This document shows positions 1 through 11,600 of a stretch of 64,000 bases of DNA, piece by piece. Positions within the stretch are counted from its first letter, which is position 1; every line of letters starts with the position of its first letter. This stretch comes from Enterobacter cloacae complex sp. R_G8 (GTDB lineage Bacteria > Pseudomonadota > Gammaproteobacteria > Enterobacterales > Enterobacteriaceae). Under the pieces are notes generated by a model that searched no databases, was not told the origin of the DNA, and saw only the letters and a list, made by a program, of their open reading frames with translations. The stretch covers positions 2,356,001 to 2,420,000 of the forward strand of contig NZ_CP102246.1 in NCBI RefSeq assembly GCF_024599795.1, in the 5' to 3' direction. Made by a program: the position numbers and the translations under genes.

Positions 1-23
1 CTGAATTTCAGGCGCACCTGGCA

Positions 24-776
24 TCATGCGGGTTTTTTAATAATATCGACGATAAGGCCGTCTTCTTCGAGTTTATTCCGGTGTGCGTCGCTCAGCCGGT
101 CATCGGTAATTACGCGACTGAATCGGGAAATTGGTCCCATCGTATAGGGATGGACCGCGCCAAATTTTGAGCTGTCGGTCAGCACGATAGCTTCACACTC
201 TTTTTCCAGCACCGCATTCACTACGTCTGAACGCATCATATCCCGCCCGGTAAAGCCGGTTTCTGGCTGCCAGCCGTCAATACCGATGAAGGCCTTACTA
301 AAATGCACCTGCTGAACATACTGACGCGTCAGTGGGCCTACCATGCTCTCACTTTTTTTCTGGTAGATGCCGCCCAGCAGGATGACCTCACAGCGTGTCT
401 CCTTCAGCAAGTGAGCGATATAGCTACTCACGGTTATGATGGTGATGTCTTTTTGATCGGCCAGGGTGCGGGCCAGCAGGGCGTTACTACTGCCGTTCTC
501 AATAAAGACCGTTTCGCCATTGTTCACTAAGGACGCGGCAAACTCAGCCAGTTCACGTTTGAGGGCATAGTTGTTCATCATGCGGGTTTCAACGTCCTCG
601 CTGTCCAGCGGGACCGCATACCCATGCGCACGACGCAGGTAGCTCTGTTTTTCCAGCAGATTCAGATCCTGACGGATGGTGACTTCAGAAACGCCTGTCG
701 TTTTAGCGAGATCGACGACGCTTACGCGTCCCTGATCGATGACCATCTGCAGAATGATTTGTTGTCGGGAATTCAT
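24..776 (-). CDS. yciT: DeoR-family transcriptional regulator YciT
   Basis: DNA-binding repressor of the DeoR/GlpR family. An N-terminal winged helix-turn-helix (about residues 1-55, with the [14 protein letters not shown] recognition region) is followed by a DeoR C-terminal sensor domain carrying ENGSSN, LLGG and IGIDG motifs, the usual phosphosugar-binding fold. Length (about 250 aa) and sequence match E. coli YciT as I remember it. I start at MNSRQQ (776) because the family begins there; ATG 785 adds three residues. It is the outermost host gene of the window and is transcribed leftwards, with yciZ just upstream. Its ligand is not known to me. Confidence 0.9.
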   Translation of the reverse strand: MNSRQQIILQMVIDQGRVSVVDLAKTTGVSEVTIRQDLNLLEKQSYLRRAHGYAVPLDSEDVETRMMNNYALKRELAEFAASLVNNGETVFIENGSSNALLARTLADQKDITIITVSSYIAHLLKETRCEVILLGGIYQKKSESMVGPLTRQYVQQVHFSKAFIGIDGWQPETGFTGRDMMRSDVVNAVLEKECEAIVLTDSSKFGAVHPYTMGPISRFSRVITDDRLSDAHRNKLEEDGLIVDIIKKPA

Positions 777-819
777 AGCATCCATTTAATAAAGCGAAAC
801 GAGGGCGGAAAGGGTGGGG

Positions 820-1002
820 TTAAACTTCCCACGGGGCTTTTGGCTGTCTGTTTTCTGGTGCAGTTTCGGCGCCATTCTGAGCAAGAAGTTCAGACTTCAG
901 GATCTCAAGGTTACGGATCGCAGAGTGATAATCGCCCGCCACCAGTATATCCAGCACGGTATCAATTCGTTGGGCTACGGCCTGCGCATCAATGTTAGAC
1001 AT
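820..1002 (-). CDS. yciZ: small conserved protein YciZ (DUF2526)
   Basis: About 60-residue soluble protein with no assigned reaction. The stretch [14 protein letters not shown] followed by [11 protein letters not shown] and the C-terminal KAPWEV agree with E. coli YciZ as remembered. I chose the ATG at 1002, preceded by GGGATGAG, over the longer in-frame start at 1080, because the extra N-terminal residues are not part of the family. It lies between yciT and the accessory rpfF, the same place it has next to pdeR in E. coli. Confidence 0.8.
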   Translation of the reverse strand: MSNIDAQAVAQRIDTVLDILVAGDYHSAIRNLEILKSELLAQNGAETAPENRQPKAPWEV

Positions 1003-1147
1003 AATCTCATCCCGGGTACGAAAAGTTAATATTTTCAATGATGCAGAAAATGGATTCAAAAGAGAAGGGAAAAAATGCAATAACTAAATTACATAAATGA
1101 AAGTAATAAATTTATTCCCCCGCATGCAGCGTGATGAATGAGTGGAT

Positions 1148-1196
1148 TAGTCTAAAACTGCGCGCAAGGCGCTTTTTTATATGAGGAATTAGACTA
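1148..1196 (+). promoter_or_regulatory. inverted repeat in rpfF leader enclosing RBS
   Basis: TAGTCTAA (1148-1155) and TTAGACTA (1189-1196) are perfect complements and would pair across the leader. The right arm touches the first base of the rpfF ATG and the loop holds the GAGG ribosome site. Inside lies a short GCGC/GCGC hairpin followed by six T (1160-1178) that resembles a weak terminator. Together they could control rpfF at the RNA level; this is inference from base pairing only. Confidence 0.4.
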
Positions 1197-2065
1197 TGAC
1201 AGTTATCAATCAGACTACCTGCACACTGTTTACCGATACTGAACGTTTCACTCAGTTGTCAGGGTATTACGAAGAGGAGCGCCGCACAGTCTGGATGATG
1301 TTGCGGGCGCAGCCACGACCCTGTTTCAACCATGCGTTAATTGAGGAGATCATGAACCTCTCATGGCTGGTTCGCCAGTCCGGGTTTGCGGTCGATTTTT
1401 GGGTAACCGGTTCGCTGGTGCCCGAGATGTACAATACGGGAGGTGATTTACAGTTCTTCGTAGAATGCATCCAGAATGGACGTCGCGAAGCGTTACGGGC
1501 CTATGCTCGTGCCTGCGTTGATTGTGTCCATGCGGCGTCACGGGGTTTTGATACGGGGGCTATCACGCTGGCGATGGTTGAAGGCAGTGCGTTAGGGGGC
1601 GGATTTGAGGCCGCGCTGGCGCACCACTTCGTGCTGTCCCAGCGCGATGCCCGTTTAGGCTTCCCTGAGATCGCCTTCAATCTTTTCCCCGGCATGGGGG
1701 GATACTCGCTGGTCGCACGCCGTTCAGGCATGAAACTGGCAGAGGAACTCATCTATAAAGGGGAGTCTCATACGGCAGAGTGGTATGAACAGCACGGTTT
1801 AGTGGATGTGCTGTTCGAACCTGGACAAAGCTACGTCTCTGTCAGAACGTTCATCGACACGCTGCGGCCGAAGTTGAACGGCGTAAGGGCGATGTTACGC
1901 GCCCGTACACGCGTGCTGCAGTTGCCCCGCAGTGAGCTGATGGACATCACGGAAGATTGGGTCGATGCGGCATTCTGCCTTGAGCCAAAAGATATCGCCT
2001 ATATGGAGCGTCTGGTGATGCTGCAAAACCGCCACCATGCGGCGGGATTACGCAAAGCCAGTTAA
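1196..2065 (+). CDS. rpfF: RpfF-type DSF/BDSF synthase (crotonase fold)
   Basis: Enoyl-CoA hydratase/thioesterase-fold enzyme that makes cis-2-unsaturated fatty acid signals (DSF family) from acyl-ACP. The crotonase core [14 protein letters not shown] (about 128-141) and [14 protein letters not shown] (about 156-169) hold two glutamates, E138 and E158, 20 residues apart, the spacing of the catalytic pair E141/E161 of Xanthomonas RpfF. Length 289 aa fits the family. Start ATG 1196 follows GAGG. Its 3' end overlaps the convergent rpfR gene by 4 bp, the signal-synthase/receptor pairing described for Cronobacter and Burkholderia. Function is inferred from family and context; a generic crotonase is unlikely given the neighbour. 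Confidence 0.85.
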   Translation: MTVINQTTCTLFTDTERFTQLSGYYEEERRTVWMMLRAQPRPCFNHALIEEIMNLSWLVRQSGFAVDFWVTGSLVPEMYNTGGDLQFFVECIQNGRREALRAYARACVDCVHAASRGFDTGAITLAMVEGSALGGGFEAALAHHFVLSQRDARLGFPEIAFNLFPGMGGYSLVARRSGMKLAEELIYKGESHTAEWYEQHGLVDVLFEPGQSYVSVRTFIDTLRPKLNGVRAMLRARTRVLQLPRSELMDITEDWVDAAFCLEPKDIAYMERLVMLQNRHHAAGLRKAS

Positions 2066-4053
2066 CGCTGTTTACGCGACTGATATCGCTTTAGCCATCG
2101 CTCGAATGCGGCAGCGGGCATGGGCTTAGCAAAGAGAAAACCCTGCCGTTCGTTGACGCCGTTCTTAGTCAGAAAGGCGTCTTCTTTTGCGCTCTCCACA
2201 CCTTCAGCAATGACCTGTAAGTTCAGTGCCTGCGCCACCGCGACAATGGCCCGCACCAGCGACTGGGAAATGGACTGTTTATGAATATCCCGGACAAATG
2301 ACTGATCAAGCTTGATTGCATCGATTGGGAATCGTGCCAGTTGGGACAACGACGAGTAACCGGTCCCAAAATCGTCCAGATGAATTTGTGCGCCAAGCTG
2401 GCTGAACTGTTTGATCACTGACAACGCCAGCTCTTCGTTTTCAATGAGACAGCTTTCTGTCAACTCCACGTCGATAGGGCAGTATTCAAAATCCAGATCC
2501 TTCAGGGCCTGTTTTAAATCACTAAAAATGGTTTGGTCGGCCAGTTGACGAGCCGAGACGTTCACTGCCACACGCAGATTAATGCCCTTATCGCGCCATT
2601 TGGCCACCTGACGAACCACGTCAAGCATGACCCAGCGGCCAAGCGGCACAATCAGCCCTGACTCCTCAGCATACGAGATAAATTCCAGCGGAGGAATTAA
2701 TCCGCGTTCTGGGGATTGCCAGCGCACCAGCGCTTCCAGGCTTCTGACTTCGCCGCGCCAGGTGACTTTGGGCTGATAGTGGATCAGCAGTTGATCGTTA
2801 TCCAGTGCTTTACGCAGGTTGGTATCCAGCCAGAGATATTCAAACACGCGCTGGTTCATTTCCGGTGAGAAGACGCAGAACTTGCCCCGGCCGTTCTCTT
2901 TGGCGGTGTACATAGCGGTATCGGCATTGCGGATGACGCTTTCCCGATCGTTGCCGTGCTGCGGGGCGAGGGCGATCCCTAATGAGCAGCCCGTGTAAAT
3001 TTCAATCAGACCAATTCTGAACGGCTGGCGCAGACGGGTCAGAATGCGTGATGCCATCGCTTCCAGAGAACCCTGAGAGGTATGGGTGGCCATGACAATA
3101 AATTCATCGCCGCCGAGTCGCGCCAGTACCTGGCCTTCATCCAGACAGCTCAGAATGGCCAGCGCAACCGCCTGCAGGAGCTGATCGCCAAACATATGCC
3201 CGTAGGCATCGTTCACTTTTTTGAAGTTATCGAGATCGAGATATACCACGCCAACCTGCGTCTCACCACGGTTGTCGATGGCGTCTGAAATCAGTTCGTG
3301 GATCGCATTACGGTTCGGCAAGCCGGTGATGGTATCGGTGTTGGCCAGCACCCGCAGGCGCTCCTGGGCGCGGCGCTCTTCCGTAATATCGGTGCCGGAA
3401 CAGATAAGAAAAATTTCATTTTTACCGCTGCCACTGTGGACAAATTTGTTTCTGAACAGAAACAAGCGTTGTCCTTTTCGCGTTTTGATCCAGCGTTCGA
3501 CTTCGTAAGAACTGCCGTTGCGAAAGAAACCGGTAATGTTGCGCTTTGAGGCTGCGGCTTCACTGCGGCTCATAAACAACTTAAACACATTCTGGCCGAT
3601 AACTTCTTGTTCTTTGAGACCGGTGTACTCTTCGCTCAGGCGGTTAAATCGCTGAATGTTGCCATTCTGATCGAGAATGACGATAACGGAGTTGGCTTCG
3701 GAGACGACCTGCTCAGCAAAGGACAGGCCCTGAGCCAGGTCGCGGGCCACGGAAGGCGTATCGTTCCACGCAGAGGCGGTACCGGCCCATTCATTACGGG
3801 TTATTTTGCGTCCGACAAGGTGAACAGGCACATCTTCGCCATACAACGAGAGCGTCATTGAGATGCTGGACGTAATGACGGTTAACTGGCGGATAAGTTC
3901 GGCCTGTTCATCATCCAGCGCCACCACCTGAGTCACATCGGCATTTTCGCTGGTGGCAAGGTGCAGAGCATTGCTGTCCGCTGTCAGTCGCCACCAGGGG
4001 CTGTGAGTTCCCATGTAACGAAACAGCAAATTCTGCTCCAAATCGTCCATCAT
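2062..4053 (-). CDS. rpfR: RpfR/PdeR: PAS-GGDEF-EAL c-di-GMP enzyme
   Basis: Cytosolic cyclic-di-GMP turnover protein and probable receptor of the RpfF signal. Order: N-terminal RpfF-interaction-like region (about 1-100), PAS domain (about 105-225), GGDEF domain with intact RLGGDEF, and EAL domain with SLEALVRW and [10 protein letters not shown]. Binding of cis-2-fatty acid to the RpfR PAS domain stimulates phosphodiesterase activity in characterised homologues. At 663 aa it is near the length of E. coli PdeR (Gmr, YciR), its rpfF-less homologue. ATG 4053 follows AGGAGA; a second ATG sits one codon on. It converges on rpfF, so read-through would give antisense RNA to either gene. Confidence 0.9.
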   Translation of the reverse strand: MMDDLEQNLLFRYMGTHSPWWRLTADSNALHLATSENADVTQVVALDDEQAELIRQLTVITSSISMTLSLYGEDVPVHLVGRKITRNEWAGTASAWNDTPSVARDLAQGLSFAEQVVSEANSVIVILDQNGNIQRFNRLSEEYTGLKEQEVIGQNVFKLFMSRSEAAASKRNITGFFRNGSSYEVERWIKTRKGQRLFLFRNKFVHSGSGKNEIFLICSGTDITEERRAQERLRVLANTDTITGLPNRNAIHELISDAIDNRGETQVGVVYLDLDNFKKVNDAYGHMFGDQLLQAVALAILSCLDEGQVLARLGGDEFIVMATHTSQGSLEAMASRILTRLRQPFRIGLIEIYTGCSLGIALAPQHGNDRESVIRNADTAMYTAKENGRGKFCVFSPEMNQRVFEYLWLDTNLRKALDNDQLLIHYQPKVTWRGEVRSLEALVRWQSPERGLIPPLEFISYAEESGLIVPLGRWVMLDVVRQVAKWRDKGINLRVAVNVSARQLADQTIFSDLKQALKDLDFEYCPIDVELTESCLIENEELALSVIKQFSQLGAQIHLDDFGTGYSSLSQLARFPIDAIKLDQSFVRDIHKQSISQSLVRAIVAVAQALNLQVIAEGVESAKEDAFLTKNGVNERQGFLFAKPMPAAAFERWLKRYQSRKQR

Positions 4054-4378
4054 GTTTTCTCCTGAAGCTGCCTGTTAGCGCACAATTTATTCATTTGCGA
4101 TCGGCTTTTCCGAAGTGAGACCACGGCTGAACCGATGTGAACTTATTGTTTTTTCCCGGTTTTCTTATAATAAAACGAGTCAGGTAAAAAAGGATACTCA
4201 GCCAATAAAAATTCACGTAACCGGATATAACGGCACTCTTTTACTGTAGATAATTATGGCGAAATTGGGCGGAAGAAGACTGAAAATAGTAAGAAAAAAT
4301 GATGATTTTGCAGAGCGGCGTGGGAGAAAAAAATGTCGGCCCGCCCTGTAAGGAAAGGGCCGACAATTGAATAGCTTA
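4054..4378. other. rpfR-rnb intergenic region
   Basis: This 325-base gap lies upstream of rpfR and downstream of rnb. Apart from the rnb terminator at its left-running end I see no credible coding sequence. It is AT-rich around 4140-4260 and should hold the rpfR promoter; I cannot pick convincing -35/-10 boxes. Confidence 0.5.
4326..4365 (-). terminator. rnb intrinsic terminator
   Basis: TGTCGGCCC (4334-4342) pairs perfectly with GGGCCGACA (4357-4365). Read leftwards the stem is followed by a run of T (the A run at 4326-4333), the standard intrinsic terminator layout just after the rnb stop. Confidence 0.8.
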
Positions 4379-6313
4379 TCAGGCGGCAGGGCGCGCGATA
4401 ATACTGCGGGTTTCCATGCGGACTTCGGCGATAGTGACGTCAATCACGTCCGTGACCTTGTAAACCGTTTCACCTTTGATTTGCACAGTACCATTTTCCT
4501 GGCTACAGACCAGTTCGTCGCGAACGGCATGCAGGAACGGTGCAGGGATAAAGGCAACCGCCCCGTTATCCACCAGACGCACACGCATACCCCCACGGCT
4601 GATATCAATGATTTCTGCGGCGAAGCGAGTCTCTGTACCGGCTTTATCCTGCAGGAAGCGGGCATACAACCAGTCACCCACGTCACGTTCCGCCATGCGG
4701 TTCAGGCGTCGACGATCTGCCATCTGCAGGGTCGTGTCATCCTGAGGACGTGCAATGGATTCGCCCTTGATGATCGCTTTGAGCAGGCGGTGGTTAACCA
4801 TATCGCCGTACTTACGAATTGGAGATGTCCAGGTCGCGTAGGCATCCAGACCGAGGCCGAAGTGCGGGCCAGGCTCTGTGCTGATTTCAGCAAAGGACTG
4901 GAACCGACGAATACGGCTGTCGAGGAAACCAGAAGGCTGTGCGTCCAGCTCGCGACGCAGCTTGCAGAAGCCCTGCAAGGTCAGCACCTCTTCCGGGTCA
5001 ACATGCACGTCATGATTCTTCAGCAGGGCGGCCAGCGCTTCGGTATTGGCCGGATCAAAGCCGGTATGGACGTTATAAATACCGAAGCCCAGCTTGTCGC
5101 GCAGCACGCGTGCGGCACAAATGTTGGCGGAGATCATCGCCTCTTCGACGATGCGATTTGCAATACGGCGCGGCTCGGCCACGATATCCAGCACTTCGCC
5201 TTTTTCACCCAGAACAAAGCGATAGTCCGGACGATCTTTGAATACCAGCGCATGGGTTTGACGCCATTCACTGCGGTTCAGACAGATGCGGTGCAGCAGA
5301 CGAATCTGTGCAGCAATGGCGTCTGACTCCGGTTTCCAGGTGCCGGTATTTTCCAGCCAGTCAGAAACGTCGTCATAAGCCAGCTTGGCTTTTGATTCAA
5401 TGGTGGCAGCGAAGAATTCGATATCGTCTTCAATCGTGCCGTCCGCAGCAATGGTCATGCGGCAGGCGAGAACCGGACGCACTTCATTCGGACGCAGCGA
5501 GCAGAGATCGTCGGAGAGTTCACGCGGTAACATCGGGATGTTAAAGCCAGGCAGGTAGTTAGTGAACGCACGGACTTTCGCGATATCGTCCAGCTTACTG
5601 CCTTCGGCAATCCAGGCGGTAGGATCGGCAATGGCGACGGTTAACAGCAGTTTGCCATCGCCGCGCTCTTCAGCATACAGCGCATCATCCATATCTTGCG
5701 TACTGGCGCTGTCGATAGTGACAAACTCCAGTGCGGTCAGATCCCTACGCTCCAGCCCTTCATCCTGCATCTCGGTGGCTACGCCGTTCGGGGCTTCTTT
5801 TTCAAGATTATGGCGCGCAAGCGTAACCCACCACGGCACGAAATGGTCGTCGCCGAAGGTAATGAACTGGGTCAGTTCCGCATAGAACCCACGATCGCCT
5901 TTCAGAGGATGACGGCGCATTTCCGCCACGGCCCAGTCACCTTCTTTGAAATCATGCTCAACGCCGCGAGCGGCACGGCATGGAATGGCGTCTTTCAGCA
6001 GGGGATGATCTGGCACGATAGAGAGACGGTCGTCTTTTCTCTGCACCTTGCCCACAAAACGGGTCAGGAACGGCTCGATCAGTTCTTCCGGCTCGGCAGA
6101 TTCACGTTCTTTTTCAGCATGAATGACAGCCATGACGCGGTCACCGTGCATCACTTTCTTCATCTGCGGTGGCGGAATGAAGTAGCTTTTCTGCGCGTCG
6201 ACTTCAAGGAAACCAAAGCCTTTTTCCGTGGCTTTTACGACCCCTTCTGCACGCGGCGTCTGGGAATGCAGTTGCTGTTTAAGCTGCGCTAGCAGCGGGT
6301 TGTCCTGAAACAT
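4379..6313 (-). CDS. rnb: exoribonuclease II
   Basis: Processive 3'-5' hydrolytic exoribonuclease that degrades single-stranded RNA and contributes to mRNA decay. The 644-residue protein has N-terminal cold-shock RNA-binding domains, the RNB catalytic domain with the acidic cluster [14 protein letters not shown] (metal-binding aspartates present), [17 protein letters not shown] further on, and a C-terminal S1 domain. Length and sequence match E. coli RNase II. It is transcribed leftwards on its own, with its own terminator, between rpfR and yciW. Confidence 0.97.
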   Translation of the reverse strand: MFQDNPLLAQLKQQLHSQTPRAEGVVKATEKGFGFLEVDAQKSYFIPPPQMKKVMHGDRVMAVIHAEKERESAEPEELIEPFLTRFVGKVQRKDDRLSIVPDHPLLKDAIPCRAARGVEHDFKEGDWAVAEMRRHPLKGDRGFYAELTQFITFGDDHFVPWWVTLARHNLEKEAPNGVATEMQDEGLERRDLTALEFVTIDSASTQDMDDALYAEERGDGKLLLTVAIADPTAWIAEGSKLDDIAKVRAFTNYLPGFNIPMLPRELSDDLCSLRPNEVRPVLACRMTIAADGTIEDDIEFFAATIESKAKLAYDDVSDWLENTGTWKPESDAIAAQIRLLHRICLNRSEWRQTHALVFKDRPDYRFVLGEKGEVLDIVAEPRRIANRIVEEAMISANICAARVLRDKLGFGIYNVHTGFDPANTEALAALLKNHDVHVDPEEVLTLQGFCKLRRELDAQPSGFLDSRIRRFQSFAEISTEPGPHFGLGLDAYATWTSPIRKYGDMVNHRLLKAIIKGESIARPQDDTTLQMADRRRLNRMAERDVGDWLYARFLQDKAGTETRFAAEIIDISRGGMRVRLVDNGAVAFIPAPFLHAVRDELVCSQENGTVQIKGETVYKVTDVIDVTIAEVRMETRSIIARPAA

Positions 6314-6401
6314 AATGTTCTATTTTCGTAGCCATTGAGCGGCTGACAGTTTTACGCGATTCTCACTGCCACAGCAAGCGGTCTTTGGGTAAATAGTATG
6401 G

Positions 6402-7388
6402 TTATTCCGCTTTGCCAAGCGCGACTTTCAGGCGCTCAAGCCAGCCATCAAACGCGCTTCGCGTAAGCAGCGCAATCGCCCGGTCAGCGGGAAGTCCTTC
6501 CTCCGTGAGCGGGTTAAACTGTGCTGCACTGAAACGGTCCGGAGAACGTGTTAACAACTCCACGGCCGCCGAGAGCGCCGGCGAGGTTACCCAGGCTTCT
6601 TCACGGCAATGATTCAGGATTTCCCCCATCAGATCGAGCAGCATGGGTTCATGGCACAGCACAGGCGTTAGCGCCTGAAGGGCAGGCTCGGCTTGCCAGC
6701 GTGAAAGGGACTCGAGTTGATGCGCACTGGCATAGCGCAGTTCCACCACAGGCAGGAGAGCGATCCAGGCGCCGGGCCTGACGGGCAGTGTGTGCGGTTG
6801 AATATGATGTCCTGGCAGCCAGCGTACGGGGTGCCCCAGTAGCGCCTGAAACACCGCGACTACGCGGGCCTGAAAACCGATGAAGCCAATAATCTGGCTG
6901 ATGAGCACGATGTCATACGTTGTCAGGCCCACCTCATCGAGCTGGTTCTGCGCTTTATCATCAATAACATCCGGTGAGCTGGCAAGCTGGCGGGCATATT
7001 GCGTGATTTGTGCCAGACGGCGGTTACTTTCACGTGACGAGTCCGGGCCGGGAAGTGGGGCGAGAAGGGCGGCGTAATGATTACAGAGCCTCTGAACCCC
7101 ACAGGCCTGCGCGACCGTCAGCGCGGTGCTCAGCCTGTCATAAGCACTTAATGTGTGCAGGCGGTTGACGGGGATATCGAGAGGGAACAGCAGATGACAT
7201 AAGGCTCTGGCAGGGGTTAGCCAGCCAGAACTGGCGGCGACAATCTCATCAGGTAAGGCTAAATCGAGCAAAAAACGATCGTCGACGTTAGCGGCTTCGG
7301 GCACCAGGGGCAGGACATCCGTCTGCGCGTGGTTTGACTGGGTTTCGTGGTACCAGTGGCCTTTGCCGGAAAAACGGCGTTGTTCCAT
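6402..7388 (-). CDS. yciW: YciW, carboxymuconolactone-decarboxylase-like protein
   Basis: Protein of the AhpD/CMD-like superfamily, in E. coli linked by regulation to cysteine metabolism; its reaction is not firmly known to me. The 328-residue sequence contains two helical CMD-like halves, with LTTYDIVLISQIIGFIGFQ in the first and a related segment near the C-terminus. The classical CxxC redox pair of AhpD is not apparent. ATG 7388 starts MEQRRFSGKGHWYHE. Its place between rnb and fabI is conserved in enterobacteria, which supports the name. Confidence 0.8.
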   Translation of the reverse strand: MEQRRFSGKGHWYHETQSNHAQTDVLPLVPEAANVDDRFLLDLALPDEIVAASSGWLTPARALCHLLFPLDIPVNRLHTLSAYDRLSTALTVAQACGVQRLCNHYAALLAPLPGPDSSRESNRRLAQITQYARQLASSPDVIDDKAQNQLDEVGLTTYDIVLISQIIGFIGFQARVVAVFQALLGHPVRWLPGHHIQPHTLPVRPGAWIALLPVVELRYASAHQLESLSRWQAEPALQALTPVLCHEPMLLDLMGEILNHCREEAWVTSPALSAAVELLTRSPDRFSAAQFNPLTEEGLPADRAIALLTRSAFDGWLERLKVALGKAE

Positions 7389-7504
7389 GGGCGTTCCTTG
7401 ATCTCAAAATGGCGATCAATATCCTGGCGTAAGGCGGATGAGGGGAAAAATATTGTTAGGTGATAACAAATAGCAGAACGGAATAACGAGAGGCGGCGGG
7501 GAGA

Positions 7505-7535
7505 GAAAAACTCTCTTCCCGGGCGGGAAGAGAGT
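7505..7535 (-). terminator. fabI intrinsic terminator
   Basis: ACTCTCTTCCC (7510-7520) and GGGAAGAGAGT (7525-7535) form an 11-bp perfect stem with a 4-base loop. Leftwards it is followed by five T, directly after the fabI stop. Confidence 0.9.
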
Positions 7536-7542
7536 CACAAAC

Positions 7543-8331
7543 TTATTTAATTTCCAGCTCGTTCATTGCAGCGATGTTGAAGCCGCCATCAACGTGAACC
7601 ACTTCGCCGGAGATACCCGCGGAAAGATCAGAGCACAGGAATGCTGCAGAGTTACCCACATCTTCAATGGTAACGGTGCGACGAATCGGCGTAACCGCTT
7701 CGCAGTGTGCAAGCATTTTACGGAAATCTTTGATGCCAGAAGCGGCCAGGGTGCGGATTGGACCTGCAGAGATGGCGTTAACGCGCACACCTTCAGGGCC
7801 CATTGCGTTCGCCATGTAGCGGACGTTTGCTTCCAGAGACGCTTTAGCCAGACCCATAACGTTGTAGTTAGGGATAGCACGCTCTGCGCCCAGGTAGGAC
7901 AGCGTCAGCAGGGCGGAGCCCGGGTTCAGCATGGCGCGGCAAGATTTCGCCATCGCAACGAAGCTGTAGGAGCTGATGTCATGCGCGATTTTGAAGCCAT
8001 CACGGGTAACCGCGTTAACGTAGTCGCCGTCCAGCTGGTCGCCAGGTGCGAAGCCGATGGAGTGAACGAAACCGTCGAATTTGTCCCACGTTTTTGCCAG
8101 TTCAGCAAACATGCCATCGATGCTTTCATCTTGTGCAACGTCACATTCCAGAACGATGCTGGAACCCAGCTGCGCGGCAAACTCTTCAACACGGCCTTTC
8201 AGCTTGTCGTTCTGGTAGGTGAACGCCAGCTCAGCGCCTTCGCGATGCATAGCCTGTGCGATGCCGTATGCGATGGACAGTTTGCTGGCAACGCCGGTTA
8301 CCAGAATGCGCTTACCGGAAAGAAAACCCAT
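7543..8331 (-). CDS. fabI: enoyl-[acyl-carrier-protein] reductase (NADH)
   Basis: Essential last-step enzyme of fatty-acid elongation; reduces trans-2-enoyl-ACP with NADH. It is the target of triclosan. The short-chain dehydrogenase fold is shown by the N-terminal [13 protein letters not shown] nucleotide loop, and the FabI Tyr-(X6)-Lys signature is present in [20 protein letters not shown]. The 262-residue product beginning [13 protein letters not shown] equals E. coli FabI in length, so I use ATG 8331, preceded by AAGGA, rather than 8352. It stands alone with its own terminator. Confidence 0.97.
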   Translation of the reverse strand: MGFLSGKRILVTGVASKLSIAYGIAQAMHREGAELAFTYQNDKLKGRVEEFAAQLGSSIVLECDVAQDESIDGMFAELAKTWDKFDGFVHSIGFAPGDQLDGDYVNAVTRDGFKIAHDISSYSFVAMAKSCRAMLNPGSALLTLSYLGAERAIPNYNVMGLAKASLEANVRYMANAMGPEGVRVNAISAGPIRTLAASGIKDFRKMLAHCEAVTPIRRTVTIEDVGNSAAFLCSDLSAGISGEVVHVDGGFNIAAMNELEIK

Positions 8332-8604
8332 AGCTTTAATCCTTATATTCATTGCTTGTTTTTTGCCTTGTAAATCATAGCGTTACAGGCAGTATTTCAA
8401 AATTATTCGAAATCAGCTCGAAATTATAGCCCACTCACTGCCCCTTGTGTCACGCTATTTCTCGCGCATTGCCCATGAACGGGGTCCCGAAAGGGGCAGA
8501 CACGGGTGACGCAGGTCTTAAAATTTCGCCATTCGTCCAGTATATCACCCGGGTTAAGCTTCGCCTCATCCAACCAGCGTGGAAGCGTGATCCTGCAAAG
8601 CGTT

Positions 8605-11600
8605 TCACCTTTTCCTGGCGCGCTCAATGAAACGCGCGACGACAATAAAGAAAACCGGTACGAAGAAGATGGCGAGAAGCGTACCGCTAATCATGCCGCC
8701 GAATACGCCGGTGCCGATGGCATGCTGCGTGCTGTCACTCGCCCCGGTGGCCAGCATTAGCGGGACAACGCCTAGCGTAAAGGCTAACGAGGTCATTAAA
8801 ATGGGGCGCAAGCGCCGACTGGCGGCCTGGAGTGTTGCCGCGACGGTTGTTTGCCCCTCCCGCTGAAGCTGTCTTGCAAACTCGACAATCAGAATGGCGT
8901 TCTTGGCGGAAAGCCCAATCAGGGTGATCAGACCGACCTTGAAGAAAACATCATTAGTCATACCTGCAATGGATACGGCTGCAACCGCGCCAATAAGACC
9001 CAGTGGAACGACCAGCATGACCGCGAAGGGAATCGACCAGCTCTCGTAAAGGGCGGCGAGAACCATAAATACCACGAGGATTGACAGCACAATCAGGCCA
9101 GGAAGCTGTGACTCAGACGCTTTCTCCTGCAGTGAACTCCCGGCCCAGTCGCCTGCGATACCCGCAGGCAGCTCCTTTGCCAGCGTTTCCACGATTTTCA
9201 TTGCCGTACCGCTGGACTCACCCGAGGCAGCACTTCCCGTAATCCGTATCGCAGGATATCCCTGGTATCGGTTCAACTGCTGAGGCGCAACGTTCCATGA
9301 CAGTGTTGCAAACGTAGATACCGGCACCATCTGACCTGTCCGGTTTTTTACCGATAAGGTTAACAATTGTTCAGGTTGCATACGGTATGGCGCATCGGCC
9401 TGTACAATGACCTGTCGAACGCGACCGTTATGGGTGTAGTCATTAACGTAACTGGAGCCCATGGTGACAGACAGAGTTTGATTAATTTCATCAAACGAGA
9501 CGCCCATGGCCTCTGCTTTTTCCCGGTCAATCTGCAGTGCAAGGCTGGTTCCCTCAGGCAGGCCATCAATGTAGACATCATTCAGTTCAGGGCGCTGATT
9601 TGCATGCTGAACAAACTCATCGGCGGCATTTTTTAAGGCCTGATATCCCAGACCCGCTCTGTCCTGCAAGTAGTAAGTGAATCCGGATGAGGTCCCCATA
9701 TCCGAAATAGCCGGAGGAAGTAAGCTCATTGTGACGGCATCAGAAACGCCAGCCATGCGGGACTGGATAGCGTCTGCTTCCCCCTGGGCGGTGATCCCTT
9801 GTCGATTTTTCCAGTCCTTAAGCGTGGTAAAGGCCATGGCCGAGTTAGGGCCGGAACCCGAAAAGCCAAAGCCCAGGATCATGATGTTGCTTTCAATCGC
9901 CTGTCGCGATGCAATTTCCTCTTCAAATTTTTCAACCACTTTAAGGGTACGCTGCATGGTCGCGTCAGAAGGCAGTTGCAGGGATGACATGAAGTAGCCC
10001 TGATCTTCATCCGGCAAAAATGAGGATGGCAAAGAAGACAACCCCATAAACAGGGCAGCGCAAAGGGCAACATACAGCAGCAGCATGCGCCCCGTTTTTT
10101 TTAGCACCGCGCCCAGGCTGGACGCATACACTGCCGTGAGGGCATGGAAATGGGTGTTAAACCAGGTTGCAAATCTTCCGGCACCTCTCTTGTTCGCCGC
10201 GTGGGGCTTGAGTAACGTGGCACAAAGCGCGGGGGTCAGCGTCAGCGCGAGGAATGCCGATAATAAAATGGAAATGGCCATTGAAATACAGAATTGTCGA
10301 TAGATGATCCCCACCGAACCCTGCGCAAAGCCCATCGGGATAAACACCGCCGTAAGCACCAGCGTGATACCCGCTATGGCAGGAGTGATTTCATGCATGG
10401 CCTGCCGCGTTGCTTCGCGTGGGGAAAGCTTTTTTTCTTCCATCAGCCTTTCGACGTTTTCGACAACGACGATGGCATCATCAACGATAATACCGATAGC
10501 CAGCACCATCCCGAACATGGTCAGAATATTGATGGAATAGCCGCTGAGCAGCATTATTGTAAAGGTGCCCAGCAGCGCCACGGGGGCGACAATTGCCGGA
10601 ATAAGCGTGCAGCGTATCTTGTGCAGAAAAAGCAGCATGACCAGGAACACCAGTACCATCGCTTCAACAAATGTCTGAACCACTTTCATAATTGAAAGCT
10701 TTACGAAGGGCGCCGTATCAAAAGGCACCGTGAAGGTCATTCCCTCCGGAAGCACGTGAGACAGTTCATCAATGCGTGCCCGCACCCCTGAGGCGGTACT
10801 GATGGCATTCGCGCCCGGCGACAGTTGGATTGCGGCTGCCGTCGCCGGAACGCCGTTTTCGCGAATACCGTACGCATAGCTTTGTAGGCCGGACTCAATG
10901 CGGGCAACGTCCGACAACTGCAGGCGGGCCCCTGAGGTATCGGATTTAAGGGTAATATGGCGAAATGCCTCGACCGAAGAAAGTTGTCCTTTAACCGTAA
11001 TCGGATAAGTCACTCCCTGGCCTTCTGTTGCCGGTTCATCGCCCGTTCTGCCGGGGGAAACAATGGTGTTCTGCTGGCTGACCGCGGTAAGCACATCGCT
11101 TACCGACAGCCCATAGCTATGAAGCTTCATCGGATCGAGCCAGATACGTAGCGCTTTCTCACCACCAAAAAGCTGGACTTTGCCAACCCCCGGCACGCGG
11201 CGAAGTTCATCGCTGATATTTCTGGCAAAATAATCGCTCAAATCCGCTTCCTGAAATGTCCCGGAGGTGGACTTTAACCCCACCATCATCAGAAAACCGG
11301 CGTTTGCCGCCTCGACGTTAATGCCGTTTTGCCGGACCGACTGAGGTAGGCGCGGCTCGACAATCTTTATCTGATTCTGGAGATCCATCTGCGCCAGTTT
11401 GATATCGGTGCCTGGTTTAAAGGTCACCGTAATCGAGGCTGAGCCGGTGGTGTCACTCGATGATTCAAAATAGAGCAAATTATCCACGCCGGATATTTCA
11501 CGCTCGATAAGGGAAACGACCGACGTATTCATCACATCAGGACTGGCGCCGGGATACGAGACAGTAATAATAATGCCTGGCGGCGCAACAGCCGGATACT

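Noticed and set aside
4379..5326. Plus-strand frame of about 319 codons inside rnb
   Set aside because: Complete antisense overlap with RNase II and no recognisable protein features.
8424..8645. Minus-strand 73-codon frame between fabI and the RND gene
   Set aside because: It overlaps the RND 3' end, lacks a ribosome site and shows no family features; 8332-8604 is treated as non-coding and probably holds the fabI promoter, for which I could not choose boxes.
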